A stretch of DNA of 64,000 bases from DASRSS01 sp963799045 (GTDB lineage Bacteria > Actinomycetota > Actinomycetes > Mycobacteriales > Jatrophihabitantaceae): contig CAWCVN010000001.1 of the NCBI GenBank assembly GCA_963799045.1, forward strand, positions 1-64,000. The letters run 5' to 3'. The notes under the pieces are model-generated. The model was not told the DNA's origin and searched no databases. It saw only the letters and a program-made list of their open reading frames with translations. Shown one piece after another: positions 53,392 through 63,070 of the stretch; position 1 is the stretch's first letter, and the number at the start of each line of letters is the position of its first letter. The translations under genes were made by a program, and so were the position numbers.

Positions 53392-54047
53392 GGTCGCATC
53401 CCCGTGCACAGGCCGCTCAGCCTGCTGGCCGAGTCGGTGTTGAAGGCAGCCAGCGTCACCCTGCTCTGTGAGCTGGCCGCGTCCGGGCCGTGCCCTTCGC
53501 GGACGGTCAGGTTCACGGTCAGCTGCAGTGACGGCAGTGCCGGCAATGCCGCGTTCGTCGGTGAGGAGGGCTGTCCCTCGCCCGGCTGCAGGCGTTCGAA
53601 GGGCTGGTTTCCGGAGTCCGGCGTGGCGCCGCCGTTGGTCACGCCGGTCGCGAGCGGCTGCCATCCGCCCGCCGGGCCGCTGTCGGTCCAGCTGCGCTGC
53701 TGCAGCTGCTCGCTGTGCTGGTCGACGCGCAGCTGGTGACATACGGGAGCGTTGGTGGCCGGGTCGATGCTCTGGAACTCGACGTACCACGCGCCGCCGT
53801 CGTTTGCGTCCTGACCCGGCGCTGAGATGAAGTCCGCGTAGCGGATCTTGCGCTCGAGCCAAATGAACGCGTTGTTGACCTGCTGCGCGGTGTTCGCCAC
53901 CGCCTGTGACCGGTTCGACGAGCGGAACATCAGCACGATCGAGGTCGTGAAGATGGCCATCAGGATGCTCATCACCGTCATGCCGGCAACGAGGTCCATC
54001 AGGGTGAAGCCGTCGTCACCACGGGGCCGCCTGCGCCACACGCTCAT
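53388..54047 (-). CDS. Prepilin-like protein (PilW/GspJ type)
   Basis: 219 residues from ATG 54047. A short charged leader ends at a prepilin peptidase site G|FTLMDLVAGMTVMSILMAI, with Asp instead of the usual Glu at position 5 of the mature protein. A single hydrophobic helix and the conserved minor-pilin stretch AQQVNNAFIWLERKIRYADF follow. The C-terminal beta region ends LSGLCTGMRP. It would insert in the membrane and be processed by a type IV prepilin peptidase, which is not in the window. It overlaps both neighbours by 4 bases (ATGA). Confidence 0.85.
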   Translation of the reverse strand: MSVWRRRPRGDDGFTLMDLVAGMTVMSILMAIFTTSIVLMFRSSNRSQAVANTAQQVNNAFIWLERKIRYADFISAPGQDANDGGAWYVEFQSIDPATNAPVCHQLRVDQHSEQLQQRSWTDSGPAGGWQPLATGVTNGGATPDSGNQPFERLQPGEGQPSSPTNAALPALPSLQLTVNLTVREGHGPDAASSQSRVTLAAFNTDSASRLSGLCTGMRP

Positions 54048-55871
54048 GGCGCCGCCCAGGTGAACGTGGTCGACGCCGTGGCGCCGTTCTGGTCGGTGAC
54101 GGTCACTGTGATGCGGCACTCCCAGCTGCCCAGCCACCCGAGTACCGAGCTACCGGTGAGCGTTCCGGTGTGTGCATCGATCCCGAACATGTACACGGCC
54201 CAGTAGTTGCCGCTGACCAGCTGCGCCGTGTACGTGAACGTGCAGCCACCGGCCGGGCAGGTCGAGACCAGGCTGACCGTCGGATGCGTGGACGACCATG
54301 TCTGCGGTCCGGGGTTGGTGATGGTCGGCTTGTCGGGTACGGCCGTGACGGTCCAGGTGACGGTGGCCTGCGCGGAGCCGCCGTCGGTGTCGGTGATGGT
54401 CATCTTTGCCGTGCCGGTCCCGGTGTCGGCAGCTGTGGGCGTGCCGGTCAAGGTGATCGTCCCGCTCGCCTTGCTGGTCGCCAACGGGCTGATCGAGATC
54501 CAGGTCGGCAGGCTGGCATCGGCAGCGATGCTGCACGCCTGCGCCGGGCACGTGAAGCTCGTCGAGACGCTGGCCCGCACGCCGACCTGCGTCGTCAGCG
54601 GGGCGATGGGGGCGAGCGTCGGTGGGGGAGGCGGGGTGACGTTCCACTGGAACGCCGCGGCGCTCGCCTTGTTGCCCGCGCTGTCGGTCACCGTCACGGT
54701 CACCGAATAGGCGTCGCTCTGGCTGGCGCTCGGGCTGACCGTGCCGGTGACGAGGTGGGATCCGTTGGCGATCTGCAGTCCCGGCGGCAGGCCCGTCGCC
54801 GACCACGAGTAGGGGGGCGTTCCCCGGGAGGGGGTCAGGTACGCACTCAGGTCGAGCCTCACCGAACCGCTGGCCGGCGTGGACTGGGCCGGAACCTGCC
54901 CGGTGAGAGCCATCGGGACCGGCGACGTGCCATTGGAAGTGTGCGGTGTCGGTGTGCGTGAATGCGTCGCTGACCGTGACGACGACCGAGAACGAGCCGG
55001 CCGCGGTCGGAGTGCCGCTGATGATCCCGGTCGTCGGGTCGATGCTCAGCCCGTCCGGTAGGCCGGTCGCCGAGAACGTCAGCGGCAGCACTCCACCGAT
55101 GGCGCTCAGCTGCAGGTCGGGCACCGGACGGCCCACCGTGCTGGACTGCGTGCCCGGGGCGGTCAGCGCAGGCGACGAGGGCGGGGTCTGATCGAAGTTG
55201 AACACCGGGTCGGACACGTCGTTGAGCAGCGTCGCGGAGACGTAGTCGCACCCGGTACTGGGACATCCGCTACCCGACCAGGCGACCACGACGACCACGC
55301 GGACGTATTGCACCGGCGCGGCCTGGATGTACTCAGCATTGCCGGCCACCGGCTGTGCACCCTGTGCCTGCGTCAAAGTGGGCGCGCAGGCGCCGCTCGC
55401 CCCCGCAGGGCGCCAGCAATAGCCGACGAAGTAGTTGGTGCTGAAGGTTGTGCCGTTCACCTGCTGGTGCGTGGCGGTGGTGGGCAGCGGTGCGGTCAGC
55501 CCGGAATCGGCCCGGCCGGACAGCGCCGCGGGGGTCATGGACGCCAGCCAGGGTGCGACGGACGGCGCCGTGGCCGGCGAATCGGGTGTGGCCGGTGTCG
55601 CGGCCAGCTGGGCCTGTGCGCTGGCCGGGTCCCGCGTCGCGACCGCCGCGTGCGCGCCCACCGAGTTCGCCCGGTCCAGCGCGGCGACCGCGAGTTGGAC
55701 GGCGGTCTGCGCACTGCGCTGCCGGGCCGTTGTGCGCGTCGTGGTGATCAGCAGCATCGTCAGCGCGGTCATCACGATCGTGATGACCACAGCCGCGATG
55801 ACCGATTCGAGCAGCACGAAGCCCGCGTCCGGGTCAGTATCCGGCCACTGCCTGCGGCGGGCGGTCAGCAT
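54044..55871 (-). pseudogene. Prepilin-like protein (PilV type) with putative Ig domains, one frameshift
   Basis: The first of the pilin-like operon, ATG 55871. Prepilin site G|FVLLESVIAAVVITIVMTAL has the classical Glu5. A cysteine-containing domain follows, then putative-Ig (He_PIG-like) repeats: LPLTFSATGLPDGLSIDPTT, and after a shift at ~54,915, PPYSWSATGLPPGLQIANGS, TDSAGNKASAAAFQWN and PTWISISPLATSKASGTITL. About 608 residues when joined. Ig-like repeats on a pilin suggest a long surface stalk. A single-base change restores the frame, so the protein may be intact in nature. Confidence 0.8.
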
Positions 55872-56273
55872 GGGCGACGACCTGAGGATCTAGGTACCGA
55901 CTGGCGCGGCGTGCCGGCCACTCGCCGCCACGCTCGTGTCCTGGGATTGCAGGTGCGCGAAGACGTGCAGGCCGACGGTCACGCTCGCTCCGCCGCCGAG
56001 CGACAGGGACGCGAGGCTGGTCAAAGCCGCGGTTCCGAGGCCAGGCTGAGACGGGCTCGGCAATTGAATCAGCGTTGGACGGCGCGGCGATAACGTCCCG
56101 CATGCGCCTTTTCTCATAGTTCTCATCAGAAGCTCCCCCGAGCGCGGCGGCGAGCCGCAACTCTGAAGTTGACTATCAGTGCAATCGGCAAGGGCGCGCC
56201 GAAGTTAACGGGATCGCTGGTTCGTAATCGGCCGCGGGTGCGCCAGGCAGGCCGCCTGGGTATGCCTGTGGCC
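55872..56273. other. Divergent intergenic region between pilin operon and FNT gene
   Basis: About 400 bases. It must contain promoters for both directions. A 78-codon minus-strand frame (55,890-56,126) lies here but shows no recognisable pattern or good ribosome site, so it is not called as a gene. Confidence 0.4.
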
Positions 56274-57161
56274 ATGAGTGCCACCGCGCCGAAGTCCGGC
56301 CCCCCCAGTGGCGGCGTGCGGCTGACCGCCGCCGAGATCTTCGCGGTCGCCGTCCAGACCGGCGAGGACGAGCTGAAGCGGTCCTCGGCCGGCCTGGCGC
56401 TGTCCGGGCTCGCGGCGGGCCTGGGGATGGGACTGACCGGCCTCGGTTCCGCGACGATCCTGCTGGCCGCGGGTTCCCACGCCGAGTGGGCCCAGCTGCT
56501 GGCGGCGCTGCTGTACCCGCTCGGGTTCATCGTCGTGATACTCGGGCGGGCACAGCTGTTCACCGAGAACACGCTGTTCCCGGTGATCCTGGCCCTGGAC
56601 CGGCGCCGCCACGTCCGCAACACGCTGCGGCTGTGGGCAGTGGTGTTCGTCGCCAACGTGATCGGCTCGCTGCTGTTCGCGTTGCTGGTGATGAAGACTC
56701 CGGCGCTGTCGAGCGACCTGCGCGGCCAGCTGGCCTGGCTGGGGCACCGCAACACGGGCGGGGGCTTCGCCCACGTGTTCTGGGCCGGCGTGGTGGGTGG
56801 CTGGATCATCGCGCTGATGGCCTGGCTGGTCAGCGCCGCGCGGTTCACGATCGGCCAGATCGTGCTCGTCTACGCGATGACCCTCGTGGTCGGCACCGCG
56901 CACCTTGCCCACTGCATCGCCGGCAGCACCGAAGCGTTCGCCGCCGTGTTCACCGGTCGCGTGCCGGTCGGTGGCTATCTGCTGTGGCTGCTCGGCGCCA
57001 CGCTGGGCAACACCGTCGGCGGCGTGCTGATGGTCAGCCTGCTCAACTACGGCCAGGTCATCGGCTCGGGGCGCGACGTCGAGCAGTCCGAGCGGTCGCT
57101 GGAGGAGATCGAGGACGAGGCCCAGCCGCGCCGGCCGAGCCTGAGCCGCAGCCGCGGCTGA
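56274..57161 (+). CDS. Formate/nitrite transporter (FNT) family channel
   Basis: 295 residues with six membrane helices. Family features include the N-terminal LTAAEIFAVAVQTGEDELKR, LYPLGFIVVILGRAQLFTEN, the re-entrant/helix pattern GGWIIALMAWLVSAARFTI, and HCIAGSTEAFAAVFTG with GATLGNTVGGVLMVSLLNYG. FNT proteins conduct small monovalent anions such as formate, nitrite or hydrosulfide. ATG 56274 is chosen; ATG 56262 is an alternative. The C-terminus is acidic and then Arg-rich, probably cytoplasmic. Confidence 0.88.
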   Translation: MSATAPKSGPPSGGVRLTAAEIFAVAVQTGEDELKRSSAGLALSGLAAGLGMGLTGLGSATILLAAGSHAEWAQLLAALLYPLGFIVVILGRAQLFTENTLFPVILALDRRRHVRNTLRLWAVVFVANVIGSLLFALLVMKTPALSSDLRGQLAWLGHRNTGGGFAHVFWAGVVGGWIIALMAWLVSAARFTIGQIVLVYAMTLVVGTAHLAHCIAGSTEAFAAVFTGRVPVGGYLLWLLGATLGNTVGGVLMVSLLNYGQVIGSGRDVEQSERSLEEIEDEAQPRRPSLSRSRG

Positions 57162-57296
57162 CGCACGTAGCACCACCCGCTCACCCCGCCCGAGAACGCG
57201 GTGTGAAGCGGGCTCGTTCCGAAATGACCGATCCCGGCCGGCGGCTTATGATCCGGTGGCTCCGGGGGACTGATCTCGCCTTGCGGGGAGGCCGCG

Positions 57297-57914
57297 GTGC
57301 CCAGAGTTGCCCAGGCGCGGTCGTCGGCGGAGCCGGCATCGCCCGACCAGCACGCGCGCCAGATGCGGATCCTCCGGGCGGCGGCCCGGCTGGGCGCGCA
57401 GACCGACCTCGAGCACGTCCAGATGCAGGAAGTGGCCCGGCAGGCCGGCGTGGCGACGGGCACGCTGTATCGCTACTTCCCCTCCAAGACGCACCTGTTC
57501 GTCGGCGTGATGGCCTATCAGATCGAACGGCTCGGTGCCGTGGTCGCTCGGCAACCGGCCGCGCCCGGCGGGCCGCCCGAGCGGGTGTTCGACCTGCTCG
57601 CCCGCGCCAACCGGATGCTGACCGGCGAGCCGGAGCTGGCCAATGCGATGGTGAAGTCGGCCGGCTCGGCCAATCCCGTCACCGTCACCGACGTGGCTCG
57701 CATCGAGAGCATGATGCGCCGGCTGATGCTCGCGGCGGCGGGAATCCGGCGCCCGACAGCCAAGGACATGGCGATCGTGCGCGTCCTGGTGCAGGCGTGG
57801 CGTGGAACGCTGCAGTCGAGCGTCAACGGACCGATGAGCAGGCGGGACGCGGAGAAGGACCTGCGCCTGGCGTGCCAGCTGATGGTCGCCGGCAGCACGG
57901 CGGTCGGATCGTAA
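57297..57914 (+). CDS. TetR-family regulator, KstR-like
   Basis: 205 residues, GTG 57297. The HTH is MRILRAAARLGAQTDLEHVQ then MQEVARQAGVATGTLYRYFP followed by SKTHLFV. This GTLYRYFPSK form and the helical C-terminus closely resemble KstR-type repressors of sterol and fatty-acid breakdown. The neighbouring short-chain dehydrogenases, epoxide-hydrolase-like enzyme and acyl-CoA ligase fit such a role. The ligand is probably an acyl-CoA thioester, by analogy only. Confidence 0.85.
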   Translation: MPRVAQARSSAEPASPDQHARQMRILRAAARLGAQTDLEHVQMQEVARQAGVATGTLYRYFPSKTHLFVGVMAYQIERLGAVVARQPAAPGGPPERVFDLLARANRMLTGEPELANAMVKSAGSANPVTVTDVARIESMMRRLMLAAAGIRRPTAKDMAIVRVLVQAWRGTLQSSVNGPMSRRDAEKDLRLACQLMVAGSTAVGS

Positions 57915-57941
57915 CCGGTACGACTCTCCGGCGTCAGCCCG

Positions 57942-58757
57942 TCAGGCGAAGAACGGGCCGCCACCGAAGGCGGCCCGGTGCGAGAGCGGCTGACGCCCGT
58001 CCCGTTCGCGGATGCCGTAGGCGATGGCGAGCTCGGCGCAGACGAAGCTGCGGCCGCTGCGCCCGGGCAGCTCGGGATCGCCGGCGAGCGCGTGCACGAC
58101 ACGGCCGACGAACTCCGGCGTCTCACCGTCAGCGACCTTGAACCCGGCGACCTCCTCGAGGCCGCTGGCCAGCAGCAGCTCGGTCTGCACCAGCCCCGGC
58201 CACAGCGACACCGCACTCACCCCGTACGGGCGCAGCTCGACCGCCAAATCGTGCGCCAGCTTGTCCAGCCCCGCCTTGGCGATGCCGTACAGCACGGAGT
58301 GCAGATGCGCCCGTGCGCCGAACGAGGAGATATTCACGATCAGCCCGCTGCGCTGCGCGACCATCACCTTGCACGCCGCGACCGAGGCGACGTAGTGGGT
58401 TCGCAGCCCCACGTCGATCAAGGTTTCCCAGTCCGACAGCGGCCGCTCCCACGCGGGGCCGTCGAATCCGAGCGAGCCGGGCGGGCCGCTCCACACGTTG
58501 TTTACCAGCAGGTCCAGCCGCCCCTGCTCCGCCGCGAGCCGCTCGACCACGGGGGTGACCTGCGCGTCGTCGCGGTGCTCGCAGACGAGCGGCAGGCCGA
58601 GGCCGCCGCGCTCGACGATCTCGGCCGCCACGGCGGCCAGGCGTGTCCCGTTGCGTCCGGTCAGACCCACCGTCCAGCCGGCGGAGCCGAGCGCGAGCGC
58701 GATGCCCTTGCCGACACCGCGGCCGGCGCCGGTGACGAGCGCGACCGGCCTACTCAC
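57942..58757 (-). CDS. Short-chain dehydrogenase/reductase
   Basis: 271 residues. NAD(P)-binding motif TGAGRGVGKGIALALG (residues ~9-24), NNVWSGPPG in place of NNAG, and catalytic Ser-Tyr-Lys in NISSFGARA and YGIAKAGLDKLA. It resembles the DHRS1-like SDR group by the NNVW motif and late insert. It is convergent with the KstR-like regulator gene and divergent from the hydrolase gene. The substrate is unknown, possibly a ketone or hydroxy-lipid. Confidence 0.88.
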   Translation of the reverse strand: MSRPVALVTGAGRGVGKGIALALGSAGWTVGLTGRNGTRLAAVAAEIVERGGLGLPLVCEHRDDAQVTPVVERLAAEQGRLDLLVNNVWSGPPGSLGFDGPAWERPLSDWETLIDVGLRTHYVASVAACKVMVAQRSGLIVNISSFGARAHLHSVLYGIAKAGLDKLAHDLAVELRPYGVSAVSLWPGLVQTELLLASGLEEVAGFKVADGETPEFVGRVVHALAGDPELPGRSGRSFVCAELAIAYGIRERDGRQPLSHRAAFGGGPFFA

Positions 58758-58879
58758 CGGCGGCCTCCTGGCTCGCTGCTCGAAGCCCGGTCTGCCAGTG
58801 CCCGCTCGTCCACCCGCGCTCCTCGGTCGTGGTCACGTCGCCTCGGACGAAGCTTCCCACGCCCCGTAGCCTGAGCGCC

Positions 58880-59842
58880 GTGCGTGGCTCGCTCGTGGAC
58901 GTCGGCGGCGGAACGACCCTGCACGTGCTCGAGCGGGGCGAGGGGCCGGCGGTCGTGCTCTGCCACGGCTTCCCGGGGCTGGGGTACTCGTGGCGGCACC
59001 AGTTGCCGGCCCTCGCCGCGGCCGGCTACCGGGCGATCGCACCCGACCTGCGCGGCTTCGGCAGGTCCAGTTCGCCCCCGGCGGTCGACGCCTACGACCG
59101 TGCGCACACCGCGGCGGACATGGTGGGGCTGCTCGACGCCCTGGACATCGAGCAGGCGGTGTTCACCGGGCACGACTTCGGGGCTGCGCTGACGTGGGAC
59201 CTGCCGCAATGGGCGCCCGGGCGGGTGCGCGCACTGATCCAGCTCAGCGTGCCGCGTCCGCCGCCGTCTCCGGTGTTGCCCAGCGAGGCGTTCGCGGCGC
59301 TGGCCGCGAAGCACTTCCTGCACCTGCACTACTTCCAGGCGCCGGGCGTCGCCGACGCCGAACTCGGCCGTGACCCGGCGCGGTCGCTCGCCGCGATCTA
59401 CTGGGCACTGTCCGGCGGCTACGACTACGTGGACATCTATCGCCACCCCAGCGCCGGCATGGGCTATCTGGACGTGCTGCCCGAGCCGCCCTCGCTGCCG
59501 TGGCCGTGGTTGAGCGATGACGAACTCAACCACTACGCGCGGGAGTACGCGCGAGCCGGCTTCACCGGAGGCCTGAACTGGTACCGGGCATCGGACGCGG
59601 TGTGGCATGAGAAGCAGCAGCGTCCCGACGAACCGGTCACCGTGCCCACGCTGTTCATCACCGGGGACCGCGACCCGGTCCGGGCGGTGATGGGCGCGCG
59701 CGCCGGCCGACCGATGGCCGCCGCCGTGCCCGGCCTGGTCGGCGAGCAGGTGATCGACGGCGCCGGGCACTTCGTGCAGATGGAGGCGGCCGAGGAGGTC
59801 AACAGGCTGATGATCGATTTCCTGCGTAGGCTGCCCGGATGA
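58880..59842 (+). CDS. Alpha/beta hydrolase, epoxide-hydrolase-like
   Basis: 320 residues, GTG 58880. The oxyanion motif is LCHGFPGLGYSWRHQLPALA, the nucleophile elbow GHDFGAALTW with Asp as nucleophile, the acid in FITGDRDPV and the catalytic His in GAGHFVQMEAAEEV. A cap domain carrying the tyrosines (for example YDYVDIYRH) lies between. This pattern matches soluble epoxide hydrolases, which open epoxides to diols. The stop overlaps the following SDR start (ATGA, 59,839-59,842), so they share an operon. Confidence 0.88.
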   Translation: MRGSLVDVGGGTTLHVLERGEGPAVVLCHGFPGLGYSWRHQLPALAAAGYRAIAPDLRGFGRSSSPPAVDAYDRAHTAADMVGLLDALDIEQAVFTGHDFGAALTWDLPQWAPGRVRALIQLSVPRPPPSPVLPSEAFAALAAKHFLHLHYFQAPGVADAELGRDPARSLAAIYWALSGGYDYVDIYRHPSAGMGYLDVLPEPPSLPWPWLSDDELNHYAREYARAGFTGGLNWYRASDAVWHEKQQRPDEPVTVPTLFITGDRDPVRAVMGARAGRPMAAAVPGLVGEQVIDGAGHFVQMEAAEEVNRLMIDFLRRLPG

Positions 59843-60582
59843 ATCGCTTCGAGGGCAAGACCGTGCTGCTGACCGGCGCGGCCTCCGGCATGGGCCGCGC
59901 TACCGCGGTCCGGCTCACCGCCGAGGGCGCGAGCGTGTTCGGCGTCGACCAGAACGAGGCCGGCCTGGCGCAGACCACGGCGCAGGCGAGCCAGGGACGG
60001 TTCACCGGACACGTCGCCGACGTCTCCGACGAGTCGGAGGTCGTGGCAGCGGTGACGGCGGCGCTCGGCGCGCTCGGTGGGCGCATCGACGTGCTGGCCA
60101 ACGTCGCGGGCATTCAACGAACGACACCGCTGGCCACGCTCACCGTCGACGAGATGCAGCGGATGTTCGCGGTGAATGCGCTCGGTACGGTGCTGTTCTG
60201 CCGCGAGGTGGCACCGCACCTGCCGGACGGCTCAGGCGTCATCGTGAACATCGCGTCGGCGTCGGCGACGAAGGGCAGCCCGTACATGACCGCCTACGCC
60301 GCGAGCAAGGGCGCGGTGCTCGCCGCGACGCAGACCATCGCCGCCGAGCTGGCGCCGCGACGGATCCGGGTGGTGGCGATCTCGCCCGGCGCGGTGAGCA
60401 CGCCGCTGACCGCAGCCGTGAACTTCGAAGGGCTCGACGCCAGCTTCTACTCCCGCGTCTACCCACTGTTCGGCTTCGGTGAGCCGGAGGACATCGCCGC
60501 CACGATCGCGTTCGCCGCCTCCACGGACGGGCGGTTCTGGACCGGCGCGGAGCTGCGGGTCGACGGCGGCGCCTACATCTGA
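59839..60582 (+). CDS. Short-chain dehydrogenase/reductase
   Basis: 247 residues. TGAASGMGRATAVRLTAEGA is the nucleotide-binding loop, followed by GVDQNEAG (Asp suggests NAD preference), ANVAGI, IASASATKGSPYMTAYAASK with Ser-Tyr-Lys, and the C-terminal RVDGGAYI. This is a classical SDR. It is translationally coupled to the epoxide-hydrolase-like gene and followed 12 bases later by a second SDR. Confidence 0.9.
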   Translation: MNRFEGKTVLLTGAASGMGRATAVRLTAEGASVFGVDQNEAGLAQTTAQASQGRFTGHVADVSDESEVVAAVTAALGALGGRIDVLANVAGIQRTTPLATLTVDEMQRMFAVNALGTVLFCREVAPHLPDGSGVIVNIASASATKGSPYMTAYAASKGAVLAATQTIAAELAPRRIRVVAISPGAVSTPLTAAVNFEGLDASFYSRVYPLFGFGEPEDIAATIAFAASTDGRFWTGAELRVDGGAYI

Positions 60583-60594
60583 CCGGGAGGGCGA

Positions 60595-61371
60595 ATGACC
60601 AGACAGGTCGTGGTCACCGGTTCGGCGTCCGGCATCGGACGTGCGACGGCCGGCCTGCTCGCCGAACGAGGCGTCGAGACGATCGGTGTCGATGTCAAGG
60701 ACGCGGACGTCTGTGCGGACCTCGGCACGGCGGACGGCCGGGCACGGGCCGTCGAGGCCGTGCGGGAACGGGCCGGCGCGCAGCTGGACGCCGTCGTGGC
60801 CTGTGCCGGGATCTCCGGCGCCCACCCGCACCTGCCGAGTGTGAACTACTTCGGCGTCGTCGAGCTCCTCGACGGCTTGCGGCCGTTGCTGGCTGCCGGA
60901 ACCGGTCCGCGGGCCGCCGTCATCAGCTCGGTGTCCAGCGTGCACCCGACCGACCCGGAGCTGATCGAGGCCTGCCTCGCCGGTGAGGAGGCACGCGCTC
61001 GCGCACGGGCCGAACAGCTGCTGGCGGCCGACCGGTGGTACCTGCTGTACCCGTCGTCGAAGGCCGCGCTGGCCCGCTGGGTCCGCCGCACGGCGATCAC
61101 GCCGGAATGGGCCGGCGCCGGCATCGCGCTCAACGCGGTCGCCCCAGGCGTGGTGCTCACCCCGATGAGCGCGGAGTTGTTCGACGACCCGAGCATGAAG
61201 GCCGCGATGGACCTGGCCGTGCCGATGCCGCTGAACGGCTACGCACCGCCGGAAGCCGTCGCGGCGCCGCTGGCCTGGCTGGTCGATCCCGCGAACACGC
61301 ACGTGACCGGACAGGTGCTGTTCGTCGACGGCGGGGCCGAGGCCGCGCTGCGCGGCGAGGGCACGTGGTGA
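60595..61371 (+). CDS. Short-chain dehydrogenase, 3-alpha-hydroxysteroid-dehydrogenase-like
   Basis: 258 residues. GSASGIGRATAGLLAERG, then GVDVKDADVCADLGTADGRA, a shortened core typical of the 3-alpha-HSD/carbonyl reductase group. The active site is ISSVSSVHP...YPSSKAALARWVR. The end is FVDGGAEAALRGEG. ATG 60595 follows GGGAGGG. With the other two SDRs and a KstR-like regulator it fits steroid or terpenoid alcohol oxidation, as an inference. Confidence 0.88.
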   Translation: MTRQVVVTGSASGIGRATAGLLAERGVETIGVDVKDADVCADLGTADGRARAVEAVRERAGAQLDAVVACAGISGAHPHLPSVNYFGVVELLDGLRPLLAAGTGPRAAVISSVSSVHPTDPELIEACLAGEEARARARAEQLLAADRWYLLYPSSKAALARWVRRTAITPEWAGAGIALNAVAPGVVLTPMSAELFDDPSMKAAMDLAVPMPLNGYAPPEAVAAPLAWLVDPANTHVTGQVLFVDGGAEAALRGEGTW

Positions 61372-61404
61372 GCGCGCCCGCGGCCGTGACGTAACGTGCT
61401 GGCT

Positions 61405-61713
61405 ATGAGACGCCTCCCTACCGCCCCCGTCGTCGCGACCGGCCTGATCGGTGGTTTCGCCGCAGCGCGTTACAGCGGCCGCCGTGAGCTCGGCGGCGCG
61501 GTGCTGGCCGCGGCGGGAGGCTGGTCGGCCTGGCGCTGGTACAACTCGGCCGGTCCCGGCGCGATGGGTGTGCTGCTCGGTGCCTACCTGGCCGCGTTCG
61601 GCGCATCCCATCCGCTGGCGAAGAAGATCGGGGCGTGGCCGTCGGTTCTGGCGGTCACCGCAGGCGCCGCCGGTGCCGCGTACTGGCTGGCCGACCGGTC
61701 GGCGGCCGGCTAG
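61405..61713 (+). CDS. Small membrane protein, unknown
   Basis: 102 residues with three hydrophobic segments (VVATGLIGGFAAARYSG, GAVLAAAGGWSAWRWY, VLAVTAGAAGAAYWLA). No family is recognised, but related short Gly/Ala-rich membrane proteins are common in actinobacteria. ATG 61405. Its TAG stop overlaps the stop of the convergent LCP gene in CTAG (61,710-61,713). Confidence 0.7.
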   Translation: MRRLPTAPVVATGLIGGFAAARYSGRRELGGAVLAAAGGWSAWRWYNSAGPGAMGVLLGAYLAAFGASHPLAKKIGAWPSVLAVTAGAAGAAYWLADRSAAG

Positions 61714-63014
61714 TAGATGCAGCCCGCGCTCGGCCGGTGACCCGCGGTCGCCGGCGGCGGGCTCGGTGGGGTCGGCGAGGTCGAGGAGCCCGGCGAGGTC
61801 GGCGCCTTCGAAGTGGCCGGCTTGCCGCTGAGGATCTGCGCGATCTTGGCCTTCACTTTGGCCGGGTTCACCAACACGACGTTCTCGTTCTGGCCCACGA
61901 TGTTCGCCCAGCCGTAGCCCTCGGTCGGGATCGTGTAACCGATGATGTTGTTGGCGCTGAGGTTGGCCATCTGGTCGGCGAGGTCGATGAGGCTGAAGCC
62001 GTTGTCGTCGACGTAGAACGCACCGGTGATCGCCTTGATCAGCTTGCTCAGCTTGCCGGGGTTGAGCAGTACGCCCATCGAGGAGATCTTGTTGAACGCC
62101 TGGGTCAGGAAGTAGCGCTGCCGCTTCTCGCGCGCGAGGTCGCCGCCGCGCAGGTTGTGCCGCTGCCGCACGAACTCCAGCGCCTGCACCGGGGTGAGGT
62201 TGTGCTTGCCGGCGGACATCTTGAAGTTCGAACCGACGTGGCCCTGGCCGGTGGCCTCGTTGTGCGCGAGCGTGTCGTCGGTCGCGGCGCACAGGTTGAC
62301 CGGGATGTCCCCCAGCGCCTTGGTGATCGTGTAGAAGCCGCCGAAACCGACCTGGACGTAGTGGTTGATGCTGAGGCCAGTGAGCTTCGTGACGGTGGCG
62401 ATGAGCTCGTTCGCCCCGGCGGCCTCCTTCTGTTTGTAGCTGCCGGATGTGTCGGTGAAGGCGTCGGCGTACGCAGCATTGATCTTGTTCTTGGCCCAGC
62501 CACCCGGGATGTCGACGTAGGAGTCACGGGGGATGGAGATCATCGTGGCTTTCGCGCCGTTCGCCGGGACGTGGATGACCATGATCGTGTCGGTGCTCAG
62601 CGACGAGACGCTGCCGACCGACAGCAGTCGACGCTCGGCGGCGGACAGCCCGTCACGCGAGTCGATGCCGACGATCAGGATGTTCTGTTCCTTGCCCTGG
62701 ATGTGCGATCCGCTGCCCGAGATCGCCCCGGGACCCCCGCCGCCGGCGAGGTTGCTCAGGTGAAAGCGCTGCAGCCCGTTGTTGAGCGACCGGTACTCGT
62801 ACCAGCCGTAGCCGAAGCCGATCAGTAGCAGCAGGGACAGGGCCGAGGCGAGCACCTTGGTGAGCATGCCCAGGCCGCGCAGCCGCCGCGGTGCCGCGAC
62901 GGCCGCGTGCCGACCGGTTGTCGGGCGCCCGTTCGGTCGGGGACGGTCGGTGCTTTCGAACGGCGCACCGCCGCCGAAGCCTTGCCCGAACTCGGGACCC
63001 GAACCAGCAGACAC
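61710..63014 (-). CDS. LCP (LytR-CpsA-Psr) family cell-wall ligase
   Basis: 434 residues. A long Pro/Arg-rich cytoplasmic tail, one membrane helix (VLASALSLLLLIGFGYGWYE, about residues 54-73), then the LCP catalytic domain: NILIVGIDSRDGLSAAERRL, STDTIMVIHVP, MISIPRDSYVDIP, NKINAAYADAF, VQVGFGGFYTITKALGDIPV and FVRQRHNLRGGDLAREKRQR. The Asp and Arg residues bind polyprenyl phosphate. LCP enzymes attach arabinogalactan or other glycopolymers to peptidoglycan. The C-terminus is Ser/Pro/Thr-rich. Confidence 0.93.
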   Translation of the reverse strand: MSAGSGPEFGQGFGGGAPFESTDRPRPNGRPTTGRHAAVAAPRRLRGLGMLTKVLASALSLLLLIGFGYGWYEYRSLNNGLQRFHLSNLAGGGGPGAISGSGSHIQGKEQNILIVGIDSRDGLSAAERRLLSVGSVSSLSTDTIMVIHVPANGAKATMISIPRDSYVDIPGGWAKNKINAAYADAFTDTSGSYKQKEAAGANELIATVTKLTGLSINHYVQVGFGGFYTITKALGDIPVNLCAATDDTLAHNEATGQGHVGSNFKMSAGKHNLTPVQALEFVRQRHNLRGGDLAREKRQRYFLTQAFNKISSMGVLLNPGKLSKLIKAITGAFYVDDNGFSLIDLADQMANLSANNIIGYTIPTEGYGWANIVGQNENVVLVNPAKVKAKIAQILSGKPATSKAPTSPGSSTSPTPPSPPPATAGHRPSAGCIY

Positions 63015-63070
63015 GGCTGCGAGGCTACCGTTCGGATCTCTGGGTCTCCTGAGTGCTTCCAGGCATTTGC

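Noticed and set aside
55890..56126. A 78-codon minus-strand ORF upstream of the PilV-like gene
   Set aside because: It has no domain, membrane helix or clear ribosome site, and lies in a region that must carry two promoters.
60232..62292. A 686-codon minus-strand open frame across two SDR genes and the LCP end
   Set aside because: The plus-strand SDRs and the LCP gene carry clear motifs in their own frames; this one has none.
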